Shown: one piece after another, positions 11,825-20,495 of the stretch | How positions within the stretch are numbered: position 1 is the first letter of the stretch | Layout of the letters: every line of letters starts with the position of its first letter | Source: Crotalaria pallida | Lineage: Eukaryota; Streptophyta; Magnoliopsida; Fabales; Fabaceae | Length of the DNA: 64,000 nucleotides | Assembly: GCA_037953625.1 (NCBI GenBank) | Contig: CM075656.1 | Span: forward strand, 74,605,001 to 74,669,000 | Direction of reading: 5' to 3' | Notes under the pieces: generated by a model | Told to the model about the DNA's origin: nothing | Databases searched by the model: none | The model's input: the letters and a program-made list of their open reading frames with translations, nothing else | Position numbers and translations under genes: made by a program

Positions 11825-12657
11825 TCGGTCGAAAGACACGAGCATAAGAGATTTTTCGTAAAGATCCTTTAAGTAACCGCAATGGGTTCCATGAATCCCT
11901 TTGGTGGTGAAGGTGCTTCGATAAGTCGTCCTCCACTATTTAATGGTGAGGGATACGCTTATTGGAAAGTTAGAATGAAATTTTTTATCCAAGCAATAGA
12001 TATCGATATTTGGAAAGCAATTGAAAAAGGTCCTCATATTCCCTCTAGTTTAGTTGATGGTGTAGCACAATTAACCCCCGAAGATAAGTGGAAAGATGAT
12101 GATAGAAAGAAAGTTTTGTAACATCCTAGAAAATTAATAGTAATATAATAAACTTATAAAGTAATATATATTTAAGGATAGGATTAAGCCGTAGAAATTG
12201 TATAAGGGTAGTGAGGTGATAGGAAGCATAGGCCGACCTCGTTTGTAAGTTTTGGACCTCGGACCGATCCCGGCCGAGCTAAATAGGGCCAGACGCGGAA
12301 CTTGTGGTCAAGCCGAACTAGCCGACCTCAGCGCACCTCACTCTACTATCCGAGATGGAAGCTCGGACTACTGAGGTCTCCCTATCCCGAGCCGACACCT
12401 CCTAGCTCCTCCGTGACAGCTCATGTTGAGCTATTGGTCCTTTTGGGTTCCGTGTCATCCGTACTATGTGTTGTCATTCACTTTATGTCACTATCATTGC
12501 TTTATGTCCCTTTCAAGTCACTATTCATGGCTTCCTCAAGAAGCCAATGAATCCTAGCCACATATTCTAGCTTCTCATAGAAGCCTCCAATGAGGACCAC
12601 ACAATTAATCCCCCTAAATGAATAAAAGAAAAGCCCCTACACAACACACAACACTTT

Positions 12658-12682
12658 GCTCTCTCTCTCTCTCTCTCTCTTC
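12658..12682. repeat. (CT)n microsatellite in the solo LTR
   Basis: About 11 CT units followed by a CT-rich leader-like stretch up to 12770. This is probably the transcribed R/U5 leader of the parent LTR. Overlapping frames here are compositional artefacts. Confidence 0.8.
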
Positions 12683-13461
12683 CTCATTCGTCTCTCTCCC
12701 CCATTTTCTCTGAAATTCCAGCAACAACCAACATACCTTCTTTCTCTCTTCTCACTCACGAACCTCCCTCTCTTCCACCAAGTCTCACCGGTTGGAGACC
12801 CTCCTTCCCGCCGTCTTCTCTTTCCGTCCCGGAGTCCCTGGACCGTCGTGGAGCTAGTGTGCAGCTTGGAGGAACTCGTGGCAGCTTGGAGGAAAGGATT
12901 CAAGGGGTGTTAAGCTCAAGAGGTCAAGCATCAAGGAAACCATTCTCAAACTCTCAATTCTTATCTCTCACGGTTTGAGGTAAGGAGTGAGTGTTACCTC
13001 TAATTGAGTTTGGGTTTCTAGGGTGTTCATAAAGGGTACTAAGAGTGGGTGTTAGATTAGAGAATGGATATAGGTTAATGTTAGAAGGAAAAGGTAAAAA
13101 GGGTAATGGGAACCAATGAATGAACTAGAAACATGAATTTTAGGTGAAGAAGGAATATTATGTTCTTTGGTTATATGCTTATATTTACATGATGGATTGG
13201 TTAAATGCTTTATTCATATTGTTATTGTGGTATAAGTGTTTATGAGCTTTGTTATTCACTATTTATATCTGTAGCCGAGCTGGGAGAGGTTGAGAAGGGG
13301 TATGGGAAAATGATAAATATGGAAAGTAGGAGAGATAGAGTAATAAGTCAGACAATGAGAAAGGTTAGTGGAAAGGATAAGAGGAGTTGAGCCGAGAGAG
13401 GCCGAGCTAAATAAATGGTTAAAAAGGTAAGAGGAATTAAAGAGAAATGGTTATGTGATCG

Positions 13462-13860
13462 GGTCATAGCAGACGCGTACCGGGTGCGTGCATTGATCTG
13501 GTAAGACGCATACTGGGTATGTGCCGCTGTAAGACGGGTACTGGGTACTCGCAGTTATGATTCACACAAGGTTCCGAGCACGGAATCGGTGGGATGTGTT
13601 CCTGGTCATAGCAGACGCGTACTGGGTGCGTGCATTGATCGCGTAAGTCGCCGAGATGCGCCGCTGTAAGACGAGTACTGGGTGCTCGCAGTTATGGACA
13701 CTCCTTACTCCATAGAATGATCGGCGGTAGTGCTCCTGGTCATAGAAGACGCGTACTGGGTGCGTGCATTGATCGCGTCAGACGCATACCGGGTATGTGC
13801 AGCTGTAAGACGGGTACTGGGTACTCGCAGTTATGGACACTCCGATATCCGACTTTAAAT
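13462..13860. repeat. Minisatellite, three units of about 135-142 bp
   Basis: Units start with GGTCATAG(C/A)AGACGCGTAC at 13462, 13604 and 13739. Inside each unit a shorter motif AGACG(C/G)(G/A)TAC(T/C)GGGT recurs about three times, so there are two nested periodicities. GC and CpG content are much higher than in the surroundings. Confidence 0.85.
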
Positions 13861-16241
13861 GTTGTAAGACATGCACTGGGTGTATGCATCCGAAAAGAGT
13901 AAAATATTGTAATCTATGTGAAAATGGAATAATGAGTAATAAATCTGAGATAGAGATGGTAGTCCGAGGTAAGAGAGTGGTGGCTGAGAAGCCGAGTGTA
14001 AGAATTAAGGAAAGAGTATAAGGGGAATTAATCGTGTGAACCGAGCTAGACGAGATTGTGTGTATGTGAACCGAGCTGGATGAGAATGTATGCATGTGAG
14101 CCGAGCTAAGTGTGATTGTATGAGGTGAGCCGAGCTAAGTGTGATTGTATGAGGTGAGCCGAGCTAAGTGATGGTGTATGCATGTGACATATGGATTGAT
14201 TACTTGTTATTTATATGCTAACTGACTACTTGTGTTTGGCTTGGTGGTTCGGTATGGCATGTTAGAAACTGCTTATTTAAGTTCTGTGTAACTCTCATCT
14301 CCTTACCATTTTTCAGGTACTGAGCTCGAGCAGACGCAGTCCCCGGCCGAGCAGGTTCACTCTCCCTCACAGGGAGAGTAAGTCACTAGAGTCTGATAGC
14401 CTAGATGGGTCTCGGCCAGTTGGCCGAGCTAAACTGCTATGTATTTTGTATGGATCTTGGCCCGATGGCCGAGCTAAACACTATTTTTGTAATTTGGATT
14501 AATGAGCTCGGTGAAGCTATGTTTCTTAACTTTTATTTAATGATGTATGAAGTCTTCCGCTTTTAACTCTGATGTTTTTGTATTAATGAAAATAAATATT
14601 ATTTTGGCAATTATCATATCCGTTTTAAAAGAAATTTTAAATCCTAATTTCCGGGTTTAAGGGTAATTATTATATAGGGTGTTACAAGTTCAATATGATT
14701 TTAAAGCAAAAAATATCATCACCTCCGCTTTATCTTATGATGAATTCTTTAGAGTTTCTCAATGTGCTAGTGCTAAGGAAATGTGGGACACTCTTCAAGT
14801 GACTCATGAAGGAACTAGTGAAGTTAGAAGAGCTAGATTGAATGTTTTGATGCGTGAGTATGAATTGTTTTAAATGCTTCCGAATGAATCTATTAATGAT
14901 ATGCAAAAACGTTTTACTCATATTATTAACCATTTACTTGCTCTTGGTAAGACTTTCTTACAAGGTGAACTTTCTAACAAAGTGTTGAGATGTTTAGACA
15001 GGAATTGGCAACCAAAAGTAACGGCTATTGTAGAATCTAAGAATTTGGATGCTATGGATCTTGCAACACTTTTCGAAAAGCTTCAAGAACATGAAATGGA
15101 GCTTGGACGTTTGAATATGCATGAAGAGTCGGATAAGAACAAAGGAAGAAAGGGACTTGCTCTTAAAGCTAATAGATCATACAAAAAGAAAGAGAGTTCT
15201 GATGATGATGATAGTGAAGATTCCGATTCGGATGTTGATGAAAAAGAAATGAAACTTTTACTAAGGAAGTTTAACAAGTTTCTAAGGAGAAAAGGAAGGT
15301 TGAACAAAGACAAAGGTAAAGAGAAGGATTCTCCACACTACAAGACCAAGACTACAAAAGAAGGAGTAGTTTGCCATGAATGCGGAAAACCCGGTCATCT
15401 CAAGTACTCTTGCTCTAAGTATCTCAAGAAGAAGGAGAAAGAAAAGAAAAATTCCAAACACAAAAGGGCATATATTATTTGGGATGATGAAGAAGAGAAG
15501 AAAAGCACATCAAGTAGTTCTTCGGATGATGATGAAGTCGCTACTCTCAACTTGATAACTCTAGTAGATGAAGAAGAAAGTTCAAATGATGAATCAAGTG
15601 AACAAAGTGAGGAAAGCGTTGTAAGTCATACTAAATCCGAAATTTCTTCTAAATATGAATTGTTATATAATGCTTATGAAGAAATGCATGAACAACTTGA
15701 GAAACTAGCTTTGAAAAACATTGAAAGAAAGAAGCTCATTTTGAAACATCAACAAGAGATTTTAGAACTTCAAAAACAAGTTGATGAGCTTAATCTTGAA
15801 AATGAAACCCTTGATCTTATATATGCTAGTTCTTCTTGTGATTGTGCTAGTAGATTGAATATTGTGGTTGATTGTGAGAATTGCAAGTTGCTTAAAGATG
15901 AAAATGTTATTTTGAAAAATAAGCTTGCATGTTTCACAAGTGGTGATATTAGATTGCGCACATTGTTAAATTTTCAAAAAGGAAATTCAAACAAGTTTGG
16001 TTTGGGTTATACTAATGCTAAGAGTAACTCTCATAGAAATGTTGTTGATTTTTCTAAAGTTGATTTTTCAAATGCACCAACATGTTTCTATTGTGGTACT
16101 CATGGACATACTTCAAATGTGTGTTATATTAAAGTGCATGGTATACCTAAAGGAGATTTTGTTTGGGTTAAGAAGGGTGAGAGTCCCTTAACTAACAAAA
16201 ATGGATCCAAAACTATTTGGATACCAAAAAGCAAAGCATGA

Positions 16242-17009
16242 TTGTTTTGTAGGTATGATTGAAGAGCAAAATGGCTTACAAGTGTTATTCATTCATTTGC
16301 ATCTTCAAGTCTCAAGTGAAAGTCCTACAATTTGGTACAATTGATATTGTTAGATATTGACAATTATAGTTCTCTCAATTGGTATTACTTTTCTAAAAGT
16401 TCAAATGGTATCATTGAGTGATCATTAGATGATTATCATGCTATTGTTGTTATTGTGATATTTCTTTACAATTGATATCTTACTTTGTTAAGTGATATTA
16501 TGACTTTTTAGTTTTCAATTGGTATCATATTTCATTGTCATATTTCTTGCCAATTGGTATCACATTTCAAAGTATATTTCTTGTGTTTTTCAATTGGTAT
16601 CAATGTTGTGAAGAAAGGATTTTATAAAAGAGAAATCAATATTCATTGTTATTCTTCTTATTTTGGCTTAGCATTTTATATTTCAATTGGTATATATTAC
16701 TTTTTGATAATGCCAAAAGGGGGAGAAATGGTTGTTTGGAGAAAGGGTTGTTTTGTTGTTTTTATGTAGGTTGAGCAAAGTTGTTGAAGATAGGGGGAGA
16801 ATCAAGCTTCTATCAATTGGATTTCAAATGTCAAAAGCATTTATTGAGGAGGAGCAAGAGTCTCACCAAGTGATCAAATGGTTCAAGTATCAACAACTTC
16901 AAACAAATGTCAAAAGCATTTATTGAGGAGGAGCAAGAGTCTCACCAAGTGATCAAATGGTTCAAGTATCAACAACTTCAAACAACTTCAAAACATGTTT
17001 GTCATTTTC
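16242..17009 (+). repeat. Non-coding 3' tract of the copia element with PBS-like and PPT-like repeats
   Basis: The motif TCAATTGGTATCA, which spans the 5' LTR/PBS junction at 11808-11820, recurs exactly at 16515-16527 and 16590-16602. It recurs with changes at 16374, 16401, 16550 and 16683. Extra polypurine motifs are at 16715-16726 (AAAAGGGGGAGA) and 16791-16800 (TAGGGGGAGA). A perfect 79-bp tandem duplication occupies 16825-16982. No pol coding is present. Confidence 0.85.
16825..16982. repeat. 79-bp tandem duplication
   Basis: Two copies, 16825-16903 and 16904-16982, each starting CAAATGTCAAAAGCATT. They look identical by eye, which suggests a recent duplication or slippage during reverse transcription. 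Confidence 0.9.
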
Positions 17010-17022
17010 AAAAAGGGGGAGA
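17010..17022 (+). promoter_or_regulatory. Polypurine tract of the copia element
   Basis: AAAAAGGGGGAGA immediately upstream of the 3' LTR; primes plus-strand synthesis in LTR retrotransposons. Confidence 0.85.
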
Positions 17023-17023
17023 T

Positions 17024-17964
17024 CGTAAGTTCCATTGAGAATGTTTTGATAATGACAAAAGGTTTTGAACAAGCTACAAATGTGTTGATCAAGTTCAAGC
17101 TCAACAAGCAAACAACATTCAACAACATTCAACAAATGAAGAAGAGAGAACAAGCTCATGAAGACTTAGTTTGTGTTTAATTGTAATATTTTTAGTTTGA
17201 GTCTTTTATTTTAATGAGTTTGGGTAGATTATTTAGAGGGTAGTGAATCTCTATCAAGGTCATGATTATATCATAATTTGAGTTTTCACTTAACCTAAAA
17301 TCAATAGGTGGCTTAAAGGTTTGAAAGAAAAGGTTTAGTTTTGAGAAAACAAGTTTTCAAGTGATTTGAACTATCTTAATCGATTAAGACTAATCATAAT
17401 CGATTAACATATTCAAAGCTACAATGCTTAATCGATTAAGCAAAAGTCTAATCGATTAAGAGTTGTATCTCTAAACCCTTAACTCTTTACATTCTTGTCA
17501 TTTCATATGTTCTTTGGTTGAAAACCTAGAAAAGATTGACTTTTCATAAGTGATTGAATTGAATCTTAATTGTGCAAATTGATTTGGGGAAAATCATTTT
17601 CATAACCTAGGTAATCAATAAGAATATTGGTGTGAATCTTTTCCGCTGAATCTCTGATCATACGTGTTAATTGATTGATTTTCGTATTCGATTGAAAAAG
17701 TGATTTATCAGTTTTTGAATGTGCTTAATCGATTAAGGGTGTTCATAATCGATTAAGAATTTGTGTACTTTCTGATCTTAATCGATTAAGACACAGTTTA
17801 ATCGATTAAGAGCTGAGCTTTTTGGAAAAATCATTCGTTTTGATTGTTTCGATTTGTTTCTTTCGAAAATCTTTCAAGGTTTCTTAAACACCTATTCAAC
17901 CACCCCTTCTAGGTGTTCTCTTAGGGTTCCTTAGTTGTTTCAACCACCAATTGCGGTTTCCTCA
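17024..17964 (+). repeat. 3' LTR of the copia element (941 bp, internally deleted)
   Basis: Aligns with the 5' LTR but lacks the segment matching about 10640-11313. The junction at GTATCTC (about 17465) uses a GTA shared by both deletion ends. The first base is C where the 5' LTR has T. All eight TAATCGATTA decamers survive as four 20-bp pairs: 17377/17397, 17429/17449, 17726/17746 and 17779/17799. Confidence 0.9.
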
Positions 17965-17969
17965 ACACA

Positions 17970-18290
17970 AACCGAGTTTAATACGTCAATTTATGGATAA
18001 TGTGTCCTAACAATTAATGACACGATTAATTATCATTGTTGTTATATACTCTTTCCGATTTAGAAGATGAAAAAAAATTAAAATCACATTTGTTAAGAAA
18101 ATTATAGTAGTTGAGTGTTTTTTTTTAATAATTTATAGTAAATAATAGGGGCATTTTTGAAAAATTGTATTGAGAATGAAGAAAAATCAAATGAGATAGT
18201 AACTATTTTTTAGGTATGTTTCAAAAAAATAACATTGATAATGAAATTAAATTTAAGAAAGTTAATTACTTTTGTTTATATTTTAAACAA

Positions 18291-18333
<43 letters not shown>

Positions 18334-18417
18334 TTTCAAATAGGAGTGAGTAACTTAATATACACTAAACCAAATATTTTAAATTTTGTCAAGTTAAATC
18401 AAAATTATTTCTTTATA
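17970..18417. other. Intergenic with an (AT)n microsatellite
   Basis: AT-rich; the (AT)n run at about 18295-18328 is the only structured feature. A frame crossing it is low-complexity. Confidence 0.6.
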
Positions 18418-18640
18418 CTCCCTCCATTTCATATGTTTATGTTTTTTAAGGTTATGCACGAGTTTTAAGAAATTGTTAAATGATTTAAGAATTTGGTATA
18501 TTTTGACTATAATGCCCCTATATAATCATTATTGAAGAAATAGAAAGATATTGGAAGTGAGAAAAAGAGTGTAATAAATAAGGGTGTACAGGAAAAAATA
18601 GCATTAATTATGTATTAGATTTTGTAAAAAAAAATAGTAC
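18418..18640. mobile_element. Truncated Stowaway-like MITE
   Basis: Starts CTCCCTCCATTTCATATG after TA (18416-18417). The body is the inverse of the 25063-25341 element (GGTTATGCACG, then AATAAATAAGGGTGT). The right terminus is missing. Confidence 0.6.
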
Positions 18641-18670
18641 ATATAAAACATAAAACAAAAACTTTATAAA

Positions 18671-18673
<3 letters not shown>

Positions 18674-18710
<37 letters not shown>
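18674..18710. repeat. (AT)n microsatellite at the SINE insertion site
   Basis: Alternating AT directly left of the SINE; its end forms part of the SINE target duplication. Confidence 0.85.
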
Positions 18711-18715
18711 CGGAG

Positions 18716-18910
18716 AACCAACGTGAGGTTGGTCAAGTGGTAGCTCACTTGGTCCCTTAACCAACTGGTCTCGAGTTCGAGCCTTGGGTATGGAGCAACC
18801 CCCGCTGGGAGACCTCTACCGCTTAGTGCGAGCTCAGTCGGGTCGGACCGGATGAATTGGATTCTGAGTAAACCAGATCCGGGCATCGGTTGGTGTACAC
18901 CAAAAAAAAA
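18716..18910 (+). mobile_element. tRNA-derived SINE
   Basis: Contains RNA polymerase III promoter boxes: A box TGGTCAAGTGG (18730-18740) and B box GAGTTCGAGCC (18773-18783), spaced as in tRNA genes. A unique body and a run of A follow. The flanks ATATATATAACGGAG (18701-18715) and ATATATATAACAGAG (18911-18925) are a 15-bp target duplication with one mismatch. The layout resembles plant Au-type SINEs, but I cannot verify the family. It is not a functional tRNA because it lacks a complete cloverleaf. Confidence 0.85.
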
Positions 18911-19023
18911 ATATATATAACAGAGGGATTATTATAAACTAAAATAAACAACAATTTTGAGCCTCAAACTAAAACTTATATGAATATCTTGTGCAAAATT
19001 GGCTTCCTTTAGGGAAGATTATC

Positions 19024-19632
19024 GGGCTCGGCCTTCTCTCTTCTTTAGTCTTCTTCTCTTCTCTTCTCCGTTTTTCTCTCTTCTGTGATAGCGGTGGAAG
19101 GGGAGGTGTGTGGGTTTTTTCTCTCCCAGTTATATCTGGGTTAAATAAATAAATCTTGCCTTTGTGCAAGTGGTGTGGTTTTTCTTGTCCCATTTTCATC
19201 TGGGTTTTGTTTTTGTGTGTTTGAGTGTGGGAAGGCTTTTTGTTTGTTTATATCTGATGACCTTCCTATCTTCTCCAATAACTAGAAGACTGATATTCGG
19301 GACAACTCTTCCCTTCCAGATCTCTGTCTTCTCCGCTGTCTAGTGGCTCTACCTTCTCAGATCTGAGATTCTTTGTCGCCGAACTGTGCTTACTTTCGGC
19401 ATTGATGAGATAGTTATCTTGGAAACAAAGGCTGTTGAATCTCTTGTTAGAGTTCGAAGCTGGATGTTGATGATGATCCTGATCCACGGAGAGTTTGCTG
19501 TTATGGTTGAGTATCTAGTCTTTTTTAGCAATTTTTATTGTATGGAAAATATGTGCTTTGTTATTGTACTGTTGGATCTACTTGTACTATTTTCTGTTAT
19601 GGAATGAATTACATATTTTCCTTTAAAAAAAA
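19024..19632 (+). mobile_element. Retroposed poly(A) sequence, probable processed pseudogene or LINE derivative
   Basis: A 609-bp insert starts with a pyrimidine-rich, 5'-UTR-like segment, has no domain-bearing frame, and ends in a 3'-UTR-like segment plus A8. It is flanked by GGAAGATTATC at 19013-19023 and 19633-19643, an exact 11-bp duplication, so it arrived by target-primed reverse transcription. The 5' end looks full length. I cannot identify the source transcript. Confidence 0.75.
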
Positions 19633-19890
19633 GGAAGATTATCAACACAATCAATTATACATCCAAATAGGAAAAAGGATACTCCCTCTATATCATTAGA
19701 TAAGATTGTTAAAAAAATCAAAAATAAAAAAAAAATTAAGAAGATATGTATTTAATAGTTTATCTAATACACCAATCAATTATCAAATAACTAATTTAAT
19801 ACATTTTACATGGATCAACCAATCGTAACTTAAAGTTTATCATTTCTAAAATTTCCGTTAATTATTTTGGCATTAGTTTAGAACAAAAAA

Positions 19891-20412
19891 CTTAGCTTTT
19901 TTTTTCTTTGCTTATTTATGGTTTTCATCCCTAAAAGTTCAACGTGTTTTAATTTTAGTCCCTAAAAGTTATTTTGACGTGACTGGTCCTTAATTTGCCA
20001 AACATTTTGGTTTTGGTCCAATCTGTTAAAAAAAAATCAATTATTTGTTGACGTGGTTAACGGAAACTCACACCAACAACTACGTGGTGTAAGATAGTGC
20101 CAAATAAGTATTGTGACATGGATTATTCGGGTCCATAAACGCAAAATTCTGCGTATGGGACCATTCTGCGTATGAGACCATTCTGCGTCCATGGATCTGT
20201 ATCATCTACGTCATATAACTTATTTGGCATCTCCTCGCACCACGTGACTGGTGATATGGTGTTTCGCTAGCCTCATAAGCAAATAACAGTTTTTTCATAA
20301 TGGAGTGGATCAAAACCAAAATGTTTGAAAAATTAAGGATAGTCCGATCAAAATAAATTATAAGGACTAAAACCAAAACACGCTAAACATTCAGGACCAA
20401 GCTTTTTTTTAC
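19891..20412. mobile_element. Non-autonomous inverted-repeat element
   Basis: The left 130 bp (TTTAGTCCCTAAAAG..., CAAACATTTTGGTTTTGGTCCA) and the right end form a long imperfect inverted repeat (TGGATCAAAACCAAAATGTTTG..., AAGGACTAAAACCAAAACACG). The middle has three GCGTATG(G/A)GACCA-type words. The family is unclear (MULE- or hAT-like); borders are approximate. It lies just 3' of the EXO70 gene. Confidence 0.6.
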
Positions 20413-20495
20413 ATGAAAAATATATACTAGTCCTACGCGTCAAAGCTCTTTATACAGTGCATTAACTCCTGTAGGGAAAAATTCAAACTCTGCCT

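Larger units (their letters stand above)
12117..14686. mobile_element. Solo LTR (2570 bp) inserted in copia gag
   Basis: Starts TGTAACATCC and ends GGGTGTTACA, flanked by AGTTT (12112-12116) and AGTTC (14687-14691), a 5-bp duplication with one mismatch. Removing it and one flank copy restores the gag reading frame, which confirms the borders. No internal coding region is present. The TGTAACA...TGTTACA termini resemble those of the 3392-bp gypsy LTRs in this window, so a chromovirus-type Ty3/gypsy parent is likely. LTR-LTR recombination would explain the solo state. It holds a CT microsatellite and a minisatellite. Confidence 0.8.
11882..16241 (+). pseudogene. copia gag, interrupted by a solo LTR and a stop codon
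   Basis: The N-terminal part (11882-12116) starts with an ATG and has the aromatic-rich W..R motif of the DUF4219/UBN2 gag family. The frame resumes at 14687 after the inserted LTR and keeps UBN2-like features. A TAA at 14871-14873 interrupts it, and the same frame then runs to 16241. Two CCHC zinc knuckles are visible: CHECGKPGHLKYSC (15372-15413) and CFYCGTHGHTSNVC (16083-16124). Asp/Ser/Lys-rich linkers and a coiled-coil-like Glu/Leu/Lys stretch (about 15655-15810) lie between them. The product would be the capsid/nucleocapsid protein. It cannot be made whole here because of the insertion and stop. Confidence 0.88.
10200..17969 (+). mobile_element. Sirevirus-like Ty1/copia retrotransposon, gag only, defective
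   Basis: Complete insertion with a 5-bp target duplication ACACA (10200-10204 and 17965-17969). The order is 5' LTR 10205-11810, PBS TGGTATCAGAGC at 11813-11824 (initiator-Met tRNA type), gag, a non-coding tract, polypurine tract 17010-17022, and 3' LTR 17024-17964. Protease, integrase, RT and RNase H are absent, so movement would need proteins from another copy. Repeated polypurine-like motifs upstream of the 3' LTR fit the Sirevirus (Maximus/SIRE) lineage as described in the literature; lineage is my inference. A solo LTR is inserted in gag. I see signs of decay (stop in gag, 3' LTR deletion). Confidence 0.9.

Noticed and set aside
12637..12913. Overlapping Arg- and Ser/Leu-rich frames on both strands
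   Set aside because: They read through the CT-rich leader of the solo LTR.
18716..18910. Possible tRNA gene
   Set aside because: A and B boxes are present but there is no complete cloverleaf; poly(A) and target duplications identify a SINE.
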